This document shows positions 46,419-55,779 of a stretch of 64,000 bases of DNA, one piece after another. The position numbers were made by a program, and so were the translations under genes. Positions within the stretch are counted from its first letter, which is position 1. Each line of letters opens with the position of its first letter. The notes under the pieces are model-generated. The model was not told where the DNA came from. It was given only the letters and a program-made list of their open reading frames with translations, and did not search any database. Source of the stretch: Blautia sp. SC05B48 (lineage in GTDB: Bacteria > Bacillota > Clostridia > Lachnospirales > Lachnospiraceae); contig NZ_CP040518.1 of the NCBI RefSeq assembly GCF_005848555.1, positions 2,681,501 to 2,745,500 on the forward strand, in the 5' to 3' direction.

Positions 46419-46761
46419 GGGCTTGTACTGGTTTCGACGGGGGCTTTGAAGTTAGGGAAGCCATCCGCAGACTCCTGGACTGCGTACCAACCGGGAACTA
46501 AATATAAACGCAGACGAAAAGTTAGCGTTAGCAGCCTAAGCTGCTCGTCAGCCCCGTTGCACTCACACATCGGGAATCTGGCGTCGACCATGTGAGAAAC
46601 CTTGCCGGGTAAGCTTTGCCCCGGTAGATGTATCATGAAGCTACTGAAGCAGTAAGCCTGTCGGTGGGCGTATTGCCGAGGGAATGTTAAATCAGCGACT
46701 GTGATGGGAGATGCCTTAAGGGATAGGCTTTCGGACAGGGGTTCGATTCCCCTCAGGTCCA
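46419..46761 (+). ncRNA. ssrA: Transfer-messenger RNA (tmRNA)
   Basis: tmRNA rescues stalled ribosomes and tags the nascent chain. The 5' GGGCTTG (46419-46425) pairs with 3' CAGGTCC (46754-46760), and the T-arm reads GGGTTCGATTCCCC; the 5' side TTTCGACGGGG is typical. CCA is not encoded. The tag frame starts at GCA 46510 and ends at TAA 46537-46539, giving ADEKLALAA, with the usual ALAA end. Pseudoknot regions lie between. Ends are placed by base pairing and should be accurate to a base or two. Confidence 0.95.
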
Positions 46762-46772
46762 TTTATGGAACG

Positions 46773-46816
46773 TCCCGGAAAGACAGCATTTATGCGGCTT
46801 TCCGGGAATTTTTTTT
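46773..46816 (+). terminator. Terminator of ssrA
   Basis: TCCCGGAAAG (46773-46782) pairs with CTTTCCGGGA (46798-46807), then T8. Confidence 0.9.
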
Positions 46817-46880
46817 ACTTTCTTTATTACTCGTGGATATCAGGAAATTCTTCGCAGATACAGAAAGCGATGGTGATAGA

Positions 46881-48041
46881 ATGAAAAAAACTCTGCTTAA
46901 CAGAAAAAAGCAGAATAAGAAAGCTGATTATTATGATTATAATCTGGTAGCTGTTATTGTACTGCTGGTGTGCTTTGGACTGGTCATGCTTTACAGCACC
47001 AGTTCATATATGGCAGAAGTGAATTATGGCAACGATATGTTTTATTTTAAGAAACAGGCACTGATCAGTGCAGCATGTCTGATCGGAGCGTTATTTATTT
47101 CAAAAATACTGGATTATCATATCCTTCTTCCTTTTACAACTGCGTTGTATGTGGCTTCGCTGATCCTTATGGGACTTGTGCGGACTCCGCTGGGACATTC
47201 CTCTCATGGTGCTACCAGATGGCTGTATATCGGACCGATCAACTTCCAGCCTGCCGAGCTGGCAAAGATCGCAGTTATTATCATGATGGCTTACATGATC
47301 GGAAAAATGGGACGAAAGGTAAAGACTTTAAAGAGCTGTATGATCCTGGGACTTCCGGGAGCAGGACTTGCGCTTGCGGCTTATATACTTACAGATAATC
47401 TGAGTACAGCCATGATCATTCTGGGAATAACAGTTGGAATGGTGTTTGTGGCACATCCGGATATGCGTCCGTTTATTGCTGTGGCAGCGGCAGGAGTGAT
47501 CCTTATTGTGATCGGAGTACTTTTTCTGGTTGCGACGACCAGGGACAGTGACAGCTTCCGTGTTATGCGAGTACTTGTATGGCTTCAGCCTGAGAAATAT
47601 TCCGATGAAGGCGGTTATCAGACGCTGCAGGCATTGTATGCCATTGGCTCCGGAGGGCTTTTTGGCCGCGGGCTTGGAAATAGTATCCAGAAGCTTGGAA
47701 GTGTTCCGGAAGCACAAAATGATATGATCTTTTCCATTATCTGTGAGGAACTTGGAATTTTCGGAGGGATTTTTGTACTGGCCCTGTTCGGATATCTTTT
47801 GTACAGGTTGTTTTTTATTGCGCAGAATGCACCGGATCTGTTTGGCTCACTGATCGTTACCGGGATTTTTATACATATTGCGCTGCAGGTGATCCTGAAC
47901 ATTGCCGTTGTACTGAATCTGCTGCCCAATACAGGTGTTACCTTGCCCTTTATCAGTTACGGAGGAACGTCCATTGTGTTTCTGATGCTGGAGATGGCAA
48001 TAGCTCTCAGCGTGGCCCGTCAGATAAAATTTCAAGAGTAA
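46881..48041 (+). CDS. ftsW: FtsW/RodA/SpoVE-family peptidoglycan polymerase
   Basis: A 386-residue SEDS protein with about ten membrane segments. Key features are LYSTSSY near the N-terminus, GATRWLYIGPINFQPAELAK in the centre, WLQPEKY, and the C-terminal LLPNTGVTLPFISYGGTS signature typical of FtsW/SpoVE. It is a lipid II polymerase for division or spore cortex. ATG 46881 (MKKTLLNRKK) is chosen: the frame extends upstream into ssrA, which cannot be coding. The ribosome binding site is weak. RodA or SpoVE roles are alternatives. Confidence 0.85.
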   Translation: MKKTLLNRKKQNKKADYYDYNLVAVIVLLVCFGLVMLYSTSSYMAEVNYGNDMFYFKKQALISAACLIGALFISKILDYHILLPFTTALYVASLILMGLVRTPLGHSSHGATRWLYIGPINFQPAELAKIAVIIMMAYMIGKMGRKVKTLKSCMILGLPGAGLALAAYILTDNLSTAMIILGITVGMVFVAHPDMRPFIAVAAAGVILIVIGVLFLVATTRDSDSFRVMRVLVWLQPEKYSDEGGYQTLQALYAIGSGGLFGRGLGNSIQKLGSVPEAQNDMIFSIICEELGIFGGIFVLALFGYLLYRLFFIAQNAPDLFGSLIVTGIFIHIALQVILNIAVVLNLLPNTGVTLPFISYGGTSIVFLMLEMAIALSVARQIKFQE

Positions 48042-48097
48042 AATAGTTTTAAAATCAAAATATTTTTGCTCTGGAGCCATTTTTTGGGAAAATCCTC

Positions 48098-48126
48098 TTG
48101 ACAACTGTTTTGGCAGACTATATACT
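48098..48126 (+). promoter_or_regulatory. acpP promoter
   Basis: TTGACA at 48098-48103, 17-bp spacer, TATACT at 48121-48126. Confidence 0.7.
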
Positions 48127-48182
48127 TTGCTCAAAAAGAGGAAACAGATTCGATCTGTAATGATTAAAGGAGAGAATAAGAC

Positions 48183-48416
48183 ATGTTAGAAAAAATGAAA
48201 GAAATGCTTGCAGAGCAGTTAAATTGTGAGGCATCTACAATCACACCGGAGACATCTTTCAAGGATGATCTTGGTGCAGATTCTCTTGACCTGTTTGAAC
48301 TGGTTATGGCTCTTGAGGATGAGTACAATGTTGAGATCCCGGCAGAGGAGCTTACAGATCTGAACACAGTTGGAGATGTGATTGATTATCTTAAGAACAA
48401 AGGCGTAGAAGCATAA
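48183..48416 (+). CDS. acpP: Acyl carrier protein
   Basis: A 77-residue acidic ACP. The phosphopantetheine attachment site is Ser34 in GADSLDLFELVMALE, and the four-helix pattern is clear. It carries acyl chains in fatty acid synthesis. It has its own promoter and terminator and is not linked to other fab genes here. A phosphopantetheinyl transferase that could modify carrier proteins is encoded 3.5 kb downstream. Confidence 0.96.
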   Translation: MLEKMKEMLAEQLNCEASTITPETSFKDDLGADSLDLFELVMALEDEYNVEIPAEELTDLNTVGDVIDYLKNKGVEA

Positions 48417-48428
48417 ACAGGAATTAAT

Positions 48429-48463
48429 GATCCTCTGGGACGACAGTGTCTCAGGGGATTTTT
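48429..48463 (+). terminator. Terminator of acpP
   Basis: GATCCTCTGGGAC pairs with GTCTCAGGGGATT (wobbles), then T-rich TTTCTG. Confidence 0.8.
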
Positions 48464-48518
48464 CTGTATATATGAAGATATGGGAGCGGTATGGCAGGGG
48501 GTTCCGTCGGAAAACCTA

Positions 48519-48548
48519 TGGACATTTTGAAGGATTTGGGTATATAAT
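48519..48548 (+). promoter_or_regulatory. gltX promoter
   Basis: TGGACA at 48519-48524, 18-bp spacer, TATAAT at 48543-48548. The leader is too short for a T-box. Confidence 0.55.
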
Positions 48549-48589
48549 AGCACCTATAAAGAGAAACAACAAAAACGAGGAGAAAAGAA

Positions 48590-50044
48590 ATGACAAAGAT
48601 CAGAACAAGATTTGCACCGAGCCCTACAGGAAGAATGCATGTGGGTAATTTAAGAACAGCTCTTTATGCTTATTTGATCACAAAACATGAGGGCGGAGAT
48701 TTTATCCTCCGTATTGAAGATACAGACCAGGAACGTTATGTGGAGGGAGCTGTAGATATCATCTACCGTACTCTTGAGAAAACAGGACTTCTCCATGATG
48801 AGGGACCGGACAAGGATGGCGGATTTGGCCCGTATGTACAGAGCGAGCGTCAGGCAACAGGCATGTATCTGAAATATGCCAAACAGCTTATTGAGCAGGG
48901 AGATGCATATTACTGCTTCTGCGGCAAGGAAGAGCTGGAAAGCATGAAACGTACTGTTGCGGGTAAGGAAATCTCTATTTATGACAAGAGATGTCTCCAT
49001 CTTTCCAAGGAAGAGGTTCAGCGCCGTCTGGATGCAGGTGAGCCGCATGTTATCCGCTTTAATATGCCAACAGAGGGAACCACTACATTCCATGATGTTA
49101 TTTACGGAGATATCACCGTTAACAATGAGGAGATGGAGGATCTGATCCTGATCAAATCTGACGGTTATCCGACCTACAACTTTGCAAATGTAATTGATGA
49201 TCACCTTATGGGAATCACGCATGTTGTAAGAGGTAACGAATACCTTTCCTCTTCACCGAAGTATAATCGTATTTATGAGGCATTCGGATGGGAAATCCCG
49301 ACCTATGTTCACTGTCCGCTGATCACAGACGAGACACATCAGAAGCTTTCCAAGAGATGTGGACATTCTTCCTATGAAGATCTGATCGATCAGGGATTTG
49401 TGACAGAGGCAGTGATCAACTATGTTGCACTCCTTGGATGGAGTCCGGCAGACAACCGTGAGATCTTTTCTCTTCCGGAGCTTGTGGAGGTATTTGATTA
49501 TCATCATATCAACAAATCACCGGCAGTTTTTGACATTGCCAAGCTGAAATGGATGAATGGTGAGTATATCAAGAAGATGGATCCGGAGGCATTCTATGAG
49601 AGAGCACTTCCGTATCTGAAAGAAGTTCTGAAAAAAGACTTTGATCTTAAGAAGATCGCAGGAATGGTTCAGAGCAGAATTGAAGTATTCCCGGATATTC
49701 CGGAGCTTGTAGATTTCTTTGAGGCAGTTCCGGAGTATGACAGTGCGATGTACCGCCACAAAAAGATGAAAACAACAGAGGAGACTTCTCTTGCAGTTCT
49801 CAAGGAAGTGCTTCCGGTACTGGAAGCACAGGAGGATTATACCAATGATCCGCTGTATGCATCTTTAAGCGCTTTTGTAAAGGAGCACGGATATAAGAAT
49901 GGTTATGTTATGTGGCCGCTTCGTACAGCAGTATCCGGCAAGCAGATGACACCGGCCGGTGCAACAGAGATCATGGAGATCATTGGCAAGGAAGAGACAC
50001 TGAAACGTGTACATGCAGCAATCGAAAAGCTTGAAAATAAATAA
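48590..50044 (+). CDS. gltX: Glutamyl-tRNA synthetase
   Basis: A 484-residue class I aminoacyl-tRNA synthetase. It has [18 protein letters not shown] (HIGH-type motif HVGN), [10 protein letters not shown], and the KMSKS counterpart HQKLSKRCG. The C-terminal alpha-helical anticodon-binding domain is complete. It charges tRNA-Glu and, in organisms lacking GlnRS, also mischarges tRNA-Gln. SD GAGGAG lies in the leader. The helicase gene starts within or just after its end. Confidence 0.97.
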   Translation: MTKIRTRFAPSPTGRMHVGNLRTALYAYLITKHEGGDFILRIEDTDQERYVEGAVDIIYRTLEKTGLLHDEGPDKDGGFGPYVQSERQATGMYLKYAKQLIEQGDAYYCFCGKEELESMKRTVAGKEISIYDKRCLHLSKEEVQRRLDAGEPHVIRFNMPTEGTTTFHDVIYGDITVNNEEMEDLILIKSDGYPTYNFANVIDDHLMGITHVVRGNEYLSSSPKYNRIYEAFGWEIPTYVHCPLITDETHQKLSKRCGHSSYEDLIDQGFVTEAVINYVALLGWSPADNREIFSLPELVEVFDYHHINKSPAVFDIAKLKWMNGEYIKKMDPEAFYERALPYLKEVLKKDFDLKKIAGMVQSRIEVFPDIPELVDFFEAVPEYDSAMYRHKKMKTTEETSLAVLKEVLPVLEAQEDYTNDPLYASLSAFVKEHGYKNGYVMWPLRTAVSGKQMTPAGATEIMEIIGKEETLKRVHAAIEKLENK

Positions 50045-50066
50045 GAGTGTGATCGATAATCCAGTT

Positions 50067-51893
50067 ATGAAACGAAATCCATCTCAGAAAAGGGCGATCG
50101 CCCACCTGTCAGGACCTATGATGGTTCTGGCAGGCCCCGGTTCGGGGAAAACTTCCGTCATAGTAGAAAGAACAGCACATATGATCCAGGAAGGGAAGAT
50201 ACCGGCTTCCTCTGTTCTTGTTGTGACTTTTTCCAGGGCAGCAGCAGTGGAAATGAAAGAACGGTTTCTGAAATTTACCGGTGTTCAGCGAACCGGCGTT
50301 ACTTTCGGGACTTTTCACGGAGTGTTTTACGGGATCCTCAAACAGGCTTATGGTCTGAATGGAGGAAATATCCTGTCAGAAGAAGAAAAATATGCGATCT
50401 TAAGAGAACTGGTGGTAAACTGTGCTGCGGAGCAGTCCCAGGAAGGGGATTTTGTGGAAGATATTGCCAAGGAGATCAGTGTTGTAAAGGGTGGAAGGAT
50501 CGCTCTGGAGCATTATTATTCTTCCTGCTGCCCGGATGAAGTGTTCCGACAGATCTTTCAGGGATATCGAAAAGTCCTGAATGAAAGAAGAAAACTTGAC
50601 TTTGATGATATGCTGTTGAGCTGTTATGAACTTCTGAAAAAACGAAAAGATATCCTGTCTGCATGGCAGAAAAAGTTTCACTATATTCTGGTGGATGAGT
50701 TTCAGGATATCAATCATCTTCAGTATGATATCGTGAAGATGCTGGCAGCACCGGAGAACAATCTGTTTGTGGTGGGAGATGATGATCAGTCTATCTATCA
50801 TTTCCGTGGCGCTCGCCCGGAGATCATGCTGAATTTCCCGGAAGATTTTAAAAATGCGGAGACGGTGATCCTGAATATCAATTACCGGTGCAGTGGAAAT
50901 ATCCTGGATACAGCTATGAAGGTGATCAATTACAATGAAAACCGTTATGCAAAAAAACTTTCCACACCAAATGAACCGGGAGAGCCGGTGCAGATAAAAG
51001 AATTTCGAAATCCCAGAGACGAATATATGGCAGTTGCAGGCCTGCTGCGGAACCGGATGGAAGAAGGGGATAATATTGAAGATACAGCGCTGCTTTTCAG
51101 GACTAATCAGGAAACCGAAGGACTAGTCGCTGCGTTGATGGAGTATGGGGTTCCTTTCACTATGAAGGAAAAACTGCCCAACCTGTTCCGACACTGGATC
51201 TGCCGGAATATGATCGCTTATTTGAAAATGGCAAAAGGAGACCGGAGCCGCAGTACATTTCTGGAGATCATGAACCGGCCAAACCGATACATAGCCAGAG
51301 ACGCTCTGACAGAAAAAAACGTTGATTTTAAAGCATTGGGAGAGTTTTACAAAGACAAGGACTGGATGTGTGACAGGATCACAACGATGGAGACACATCT
51401 TCGGATCTTAAAGACCATGGCCCCTTATGCAGCCATTAATTTTATCCGGAATGGCATGGGATACGAAGAATACTTGCAGGAATATGCAAGGTATCGTAAA
51501 ATAAAACCGGAAGAGCTTATGGAAACCCTGAACCGGATCCATGAAAGTGCCAGAGGAATGAAAACATTGGAAGAATGGATGGCCTATATGGACGAGTATA
51601 CCAGAAAGCTGGAAGAACAGGCGAAGAAACAGGATGTGAAACGGGAAGGAGTGGTGATATCCACTCTTCATGCGGTCAAAGGTCTGGAATATGACAATGT
51701 ATATATCATGAACGTAAATGAAGGCAGCATGCCTTATCGGAAGGCAGTCCTGGAGGCACATCTGGAGGAAGAACGGAGGCTTTTCTACGTTGGTATGACA
51801 CGGGCAAAGAAGAAACTCTGCCTGTATTATGTAAGACAGCAGTATGAGAAGGAACGGGAACCGTCCCGTTTTCTTGAGGAGGCCGGATTATGA
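50067..51893 (+). CDS. UvrD/PcrA-like superfamily I DNA helicase
   Basis: A 608-residue ATP-dependent helicase of SF1A. Motifs seen in order: Q motif RNPSQKRAI, Walker A LAGPGSGKTS, motif II DEFQDIN, motif III GDDDQSIYHFRGA, motif IV NYRCS, motif V HAVKGLEYDNVYI, motif VI YVGMTRAKKKL. At 608 residues it is shorter than UvrD or PcrA (about 720-750) and lacks much of the 2B and C-terminal parts. The start is uncertain: ATG 50067 puts the Q motif at the N-terminus, but GTG 50049 or ATG 50013 inside gltX are possible, and no clear SD exists. It overlaps the next gene by four bases. Confidence 0.85.
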   Translation: MKRNPSQKRAIAHLSGPMMVLAGPGSGKTSVIVERTAHMIQEGKIPASSVLVVTFSRAAAVEMKERFLKFTGVQRTGVTFGTFHGVFYGILKQAYGLNGGNILSEEEKYAILRELVVNCAAEQSQEGDFVEDIAKEISVVKGGRIALEHYYSSCCPDEVFRQIFQGYRKVLNERRKLDFDDMLLSCYELLKKRKDILSAWQKKFHYILVDEFQDINHLQYDIVKMLAAPENNLFVVGDDDQSIYHFRGARPEIMLNFPEDFKNAETVILNINYRCSGNILDTAMKVINYNENRYAKKLSTPNEPGEPVQIKEFRNPRDEYMAVAGLLRNRMEEGDNIEDTALLFRTNQETEGLVAALMEYGVPFTMKEKLPNLFRHWICRNMIAYLKMAKGDRSRSTFLEIMNRPNRYIARDALTEKNVDFKALGEFYKDKDWMCDRITTMETHLRILKTMAPYAAINFIRNGMGYEEYLQEYARYRKIKPEELMETLNRIHESARGMKTLEEWMAYMDEYTRKLEEQAKKQDVKREGVVISTLHAVKGLEYDNVYIMNVNEGSMPYRKAVLEAHLEEERRLFYVGMTRAKKKLCLYYVRQQYEKEREPSRFLEEAGL

Positions 51894-52438
51894 ATGGGAT
51901 TATTTATTATACGAAGATCAGAGATGAATATAACAGCAAGAACATGGAGCATATGATCGGGGAAAAGCTTCTGGAAATCGGACTTGAGCGGGAATTTGGA
52001 CGGAAGCTTGCTTTTGAGCCTCGGTCAAAGGGGGAACATGGGAAACCGTTTTTTACCCTGCTTCCAAGAATTCATTATAATATCACACATTCCGGAAAAT
52101 ATGTGATGTGTCTGTTTGCCGGAGAAGAGGTGGGCATTGATGTGCAGATCCACAAGAAGGTAAATTACGAACGGATCCTTGAAAGACTGGTACCGGCAGA
52201 TATGATACGGGAAATCCTGGATGCAGATGATATGGAGAAAGCCTTTTTTGCCCAGTGGGTTTTGAGAGAGGCATATATCAAATGGACCGGAGAGGGATTG
52301 TCCAGGGATCTGCGTACGATTTCCATGGATAAGGGAAATTACATAATGCTGGAGCTGGAACCGGGATACAGTGGTGCGATCTGGTCCAGAGACAGCCTGG
52401 AATTACGATTTGAATACGAAGATATCATTTTGAAATAG
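51890..52438 (+). CDS. 4'-phosphopantetheinyl transferase, Sfp type
   Basis: A 182-residue PPTase. The two metal/CoA motifs are EEVGIDVQIHKK (GID motif) and FFAQWVLREAYIKWTGEGL (W..KEA.K-type, with R in place of the first K). It transfers phosphopantetheine to carrier proteins. The ATG overlaps the helicase stop. Sfp types usually serve secondary metabolism or polyketide/NRPS carriers; none is in the window, so it may act on AcpP or distant carriers. It is shorter than Sfp (224 residues). Confidence 0.85.
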   Translation: MNGIIYYTKIRDEYNSKNMEHMIGEKLLEIGLEREFGRKLAFEPRSKGEHGKPFFTLLPRIHYNITHSGKYVMCLFAGEEVGIDVQIHKKVNYERILERLVPADMIREILDADDMEKAFFAQWVLREAYIKWTGEGLSRDLRTISMDKGNYIMLELEPGYSGAIWSRDSLELRFEYEDIILK

Positions 52439-52455
52439 CAAATAGAGACGATAAA

Positions 52456-53604
52456 ATGAACAAAGAGATGAAACACAGCTTCAGGATTTTCATTCTGAAG
52501 ATCCTGGCAGTTGTTTTTGTGCTGTGCATATGTTATTTTTTATATGCATTTGTTTACCGTGCAAAAACGGAGCTGCCCACAAAAGCTGTGGTGACAAACC
52601 GAGGTGCTGCAGTGTATACACTGCGGGGACAGAAACAGATGCTTTCCCAGAAAGAGGATTTTTCTTATTTTGCCTTTGATGGGAGAGAAAAAGAGAAGGA
52701 ATATGGAACATATGTCATTCCCGGGCTGAAGAATACCAGGACGCTGCTCACAAAAAAAGGTGCCACTCCTGCCATGTGTACATCCATGACACCTCAGGGA
52801 CTGGCGGTTACGGAGGATTATGTGCTGGTCAGCGCTTACTGCAGCACACAGAAACATAATTCGGTCATTTATGTGATTGAGAAGGAAAAACATAATTTTA
52901 TTAAAGAAGTGATACTGCCTGGACAGCCTCATGTGGGAGGACTTGCCTATGACCCGGAGCATAAGTTATTATGGTATTCCTCCAATATCAACGGGATCGC
53001 ACAGGCAGTGAGTATAAAGATGGATACAATAGAAGCCTACGATTATGATGACAGCCATCTGCCGGTGGATACTTTCCAGATAGTCAGTCTTTATGGGATC
53101 GTGAGAGATTCTTTTATGACCTTTTATGAGGGGTGTCTGTATGTAGGCTGCTTTGAAAAATATAACGAAAGTGTAATTGCACGATACGGAGTTGACGAAG
53201 AGGGAAAACTGATCAATACCATGGACGAGAAATTGGGCATGGATTTTGAAATGGCAGTTCCGTTGGATTATTCCACCATATCGGAGCAGGTTCAGGGAAT
53301 TGCTTTTTATAATGATAAGCTTTTGATCTCTCATTCTTTTGGAATCCTGCCATCCAGGCTGGTGTTTTATGAACAATCCGATAAGCGTTTGTATGTAAAC
53401 GAGAATTCTGCCAGAACTTATCGTTTTCCGGAACGACTGGAACAGATCGTGGTGGAGGGTGACAGCCTTTATGTGATGTTTGAATCCTGTGCCTATGCAT
53501 ACCGTGCGTCCTCCGTAAATATTGTGGATCGGGTCCTGAAGCTGAGTCTTTCGAAGATGGAGACCTATGACGAAGAAGAGAGTCTTTTTTTTCTGTCGGA
53601 ATAA
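52456..53604 (+). CDS. Membrane-anchored hypothetical protein, beta-propeller-like
   Basis: A 382-residue protein with one N-terminal hydrophobic segment (about 10-33) and a large outside domain. Repeating segments such as TPQGLAVTEDYVLVSAY, VGGLAYDPEHKLLWYSSN, QGIAFYNDKLLISHS and VEGDSLYVMFE suggest a beta-propeller. The second ATG at 52468 is an alternative start. No enzyme motif was recognised. It follows the PPTase by 17 bp, in the same transcript, and precedes the spoIIIA operon. Function unknown. Confidence 0.65.
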   Translation: MNKEMKHSFRIFILKILAVVFVLCICYFLYAFVYRAKTELPTKAVVTNRGAAVYTLRGQKQMLSQKEDFSYFAFDGREKEKEYGTYVIPGLKNTRTLLTKKGATPAMCTSMTPQGLAVTEDYVLVSAYCSTQKHNSVIYVIEKEKHNFIKEVILPGQPHVGGLAYDPEHKLLWYSSNINGIAQAVSIKMDTIEAYDYDDSHLPVDTFQIVSLYGIVRDSFMTFYEGCLYVGCFEKYNESVIARYGVDEEGKLINTMDEKLGMDFEMAVPLDYSTISEQVQGIAFYNDKLLISHSFGILPSRLVFYEQSDKRLYVNENSARTYRFPERLEQIVVEGDSLYVMFESCAYAYRASSVNIVDRVLKLSLSKMETYDEEESLFFLSE

Positions 53605-53688
53605 AGAAAAAACGAGAGAGCATCAAAAAAGACAACAGGTACTAAATCCGGCATGTCCGCAATATATTTAAGTGTAAGAGGTGAAAAC

Positions 53689-54621
53689 ATGGACGCAAAC
53701 CAGATCCAGAACCTGTTTGCCAGTAATGTCCGCCAGCTTCTGGTGGATGCAGACCTTGATTATGATAAATTATATGAGATACGTCTCCGCGTGGGAAGAC
53801 CTCTGTTCCTCACTTATGATGGGGGAGAATGTTTCCTCCGGCAAAAAGATACAGAACCTTATCTGGTTACGCGGGAAGATCTTAAGGAAACACTGGAGTA
53901 TGTCAGCGGCTATTCCCTGTATGCTTATGAAGATGAGATTCGCCAGGGGTTTTTGAGTGTACAGGGTGGGCACCGTGTAGGAGTTACCGGAAAGGTGATC
54001 CTGGACGGAAACCATATCCGTGGGATGAAATATATTTCCTGCATCAATGTCCGTCTGGCACATGAGATCCAGGGATGTGCAGAAGAAGTGCTGCCATATA
54101 TCCAGACAAGAGAGCAGATCATGCATACCTTGATCGTTTCTCCGCCCAGATGTGGGAAGACCACGCTTCTTCGGGATATCATCCGGCAGATGAGTAATGG
54201 ATGGGGAAATATTTCCGGTGTTACGGTAGGAGTAGTCGATGAGCGCAGTGAGCTGGCCGGATGCTATCAGGGGATCCCTCAGAATGACCTTGGAATGCGT
54301 ACGGATATCCTGGACGGCTGTCCGAAAGCAGAAGGGATGCAGATGCTGATCCGGTCAATGTCGCCGGTTGTGGTTGCTGTGGATGAACTTGGAAAAGAAG
54401 AAGATTTCAAGGCTGTGGAATCAGTTATCCACTGTGGATGTCGTCTGATCGCAACTGCACATGGAGCTTCCATGGAAGAAACATTATCCCAGCCGTTTTT
54501 CCGGAAATTGTGGGAAGCGCGGGTTTTCCAGAGATATATTTTTCTGGGAAAGCATGAACGTGCAGGAATCGTGGAAGGAATCTATGATGAAAACGGGAAA
54601 TGCCTATGTACCGGATTGTAG
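53689..54621 (+). CDS. spoIIIAA: Stage III sporulation protein AA
   Basis: A 310-residue cytoplasmic ATPase related to type II/IV secretion motors. Walker A is SPPRCGKTTLL, Walker B VVAVDELG, with a DERSELAG segment. It is the motor of the SpoIIIA-SpoIIQ channel in the mother cell membrane. ATG 53689 is used with AGAGGTG before it; ATG 53653 upstream has no site. It opens the eight-gene operon spoIIIAA-AH; a SigE-type promoter is expected but I could not identify one confidently. Confidence 0.95.
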   Translation: MDANQIQNLFASNVRQLLVDADLDYDKLYEIRLRVGRPLFLTYDGGECFLRQKDTEPYLVTREDLKETLEYVSGYSLYAYEDEIRQGFLSVQGGHRVGVTGKVILDGNHIRGMKYISCINVRLAHEIQGCAEEVLPYIQTREQIMHTLIVSPPRCGKTTLLRDIIRQMSNGWGNISGVTVGVVDERSELAGCYQGIPQNDLGMRTDILDGCPKAEGMQMLIRSMSPVVVAVDELGKEEDFKAVESVIHCGCRLIATAHGASMEETLSQPFFRKLWEARVFQRYIFLGKHERAGIVEGIYDENGKCLCTGL

Positions 54622-55124
54622 GATGTATTCTGGTAGTGGCTGCAGGAGCCGGAATGGGATTTTCCGGAAGTATGAGACTTTCGGAGCAGATCCGCATACT
54701 GGAAAAACTGCTTCAGATGGTGATCTGCCTGAAAGGCGAGATCCGCTGCGGGAATGCATCACTGCCGGATGCTTTTTATGGAGCAGCAGGAAGAATGAAT
54801 GGAAAATACAGAGAGTTTCTCATCAGTGCCGCGGACAGGATGAAAGCGGGAACAGGAGAAAAACTTTCACAGATATGCAGGGAATGTGCGGAAAGCGCCC
54901 TGAAAAAAAGCTGCCTTACCCATGGGGAAAAGGACGCTTTTTTTTCTTTCGGAGAATATCTGGGCTATATGGATCTGGAAATGCAGATGCGGCAGCTTTC
55001 CCTGTATGAAAATAATCTGGAAGCAGAGATTTTGAAGCGGAAAGCGGAGGTTTCCGGAAAGAAAAAACTGTACCAGGGAATTGGGATTCTTGGAGGCCTG
55101 CTGCTGGCGGTTCTCCTGGTATAG
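54600..55124 (+). CDS. spoIIIAB: Stage III sporulation protein AB
   Basis: A 174-residue protein with an N-terminal and a C-terminal membrane segment (GIGILGGLLLAVLLV) around a helical soluble part (MRLSEQIRILEKLLQMV), typical of SpoIIIAB, which resembles type II secretion GspF. The start ATG 54600 overlaps spoIIIAA by 22 bases; ATG 54606 is an alternative. Part of the mother-cell channel complex. Confidence 0.92.
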   Translation: MPMYRIVGCILVVAAGAGMGFSGSMRLSEQIRILEKLLQMVICLKGEIRCGNASLPDAFYGAAGRMNGKYREFLISAADRMKAGTGEKLSQICRECAESALKKSCLTHGEKDAFFSFGEYLGYMDLEMQMRQLSLYENNLEAEILKRKAEVSGKKKLYQGIGILGGLLLAVLLV

Positions 55125-55182
55125 TATTGTTTATCAGACAGTAGTAGGAAGGACAGGCTTTCATAAGAAAAGGAGGGATCAT

Positions 55183-55377
55183 TTGGAGGTCAGTATCATA
55201 TTCAAGATCGGTGCAGTAGGGATCCTGGTCTCTGTTCTTTCTCAGATCCTGAAACATAGCGGAAGGGAGGAACAGGCTTTTCTGGTGAGTTTTTCAGGAC
55301 TTCTTTTAGTACTGTTCTGGATCGTGCCGTATATTTATGAGCTTTTTAAAAATATCCAGCAGCTTTTTGTACTGTAG
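55183..55377 (+). CDS. spoIIIAC: Stage III sporulation protein AC
   Basis: A 64-residue protein with two membrane segments. It starts at TTG 55183, preceded by AGGAGGG at 55171-55177; the mature-looking start is (M)EVSIIFKIGAVGIL as in relatives. An ATG start at 55081 would lie within spoIIIAB and add unrelated sequence. Its C-terminus ends FKNIQQLFVL. Confidence 0.93.
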   Translation: MEVSIIFKIGAVGILVSVLSQILKHSGREEQAFLVSFSGLLLVLFWIVPYIYELFKNIQQLFVL

Positions 55378-55392
55378 GGGAGGGAAAGAACC

Positions 55393-55779
55393 GTGGATAT
55401 TCTGAAGATTTCTGTTCTGGGAGCGGCAGGGGTTCTTCTGGGGATTCTTCTGAAAGACCGCGCACCGGAGTATGTAAGCCTTGTTACGATGGGAATAGGT
55501 CTTGTGATACTGGGATTAGCGGTAGGGAAGATCAGCTATCTGTTCCAGTCCCTGGAGAGACTGAAACAGAGTCTCCCGATTGATGGAAGCTACATCACTA
55601 CTTTGCTGAAGATGATCGGGATCACTTATATCGGACAATTTTCATCCGGTATATGCAGAGATGCAGGATATTCCTCCACTGGTGCACAGATCGAACTGTT
55701 CTGCCGGTTATCTGTAATGGTTTTAAGTATGCCGGTTCTTCTGGCACTGCTGGATACCATACAGGGATTTCTTGCATGA
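55393..55779 (+). CDS. spoIIIAD: Stage III sporulation protein AD
   Basis: A 128-residue membrane protein of the SpoIIIAC/AD family with about four hydrophobic segments. It starts at GTG 55393 (preceded by GGGGAGGG) and begins MDILKISVLGAAGVLLGI. It overlaps spoIIIAE by an ATGA. It is a component of the mother-cell membrane platform. Confidence 0.93.
   Translation: MDILKISVLGAAGVLLGILLKDRAPEYVSLVTMGIGLVILGLAVGKISYLFQSLERLKQSLPIDGSYITTLLKMIGITYIGQFSSGICRDAGYSSTGAQIELFCRLSVMVLSMPVLLALLDTIQGFLA

Noticed and set aside
46415-46762. Minus-strand frame across ssrA
   Set aside because: Antisense to a confidently identified tmRNA.
46701-46880. Upstream extension of the ftsW frame
   Set aside because: It lies inside the tmRNA gene and its terminator, so it cannot be protein coding.
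48549-48589. T-box leader for gltX
   Set aside because: Only about 40 nt separate the -10 from the start codon, with no specifier stem or T-box sequence.
48427-48648. 73-codon frame between acpP and gltX
   Set aside because: It covers the acpP terminator and the gltX promoter and start in another frame.
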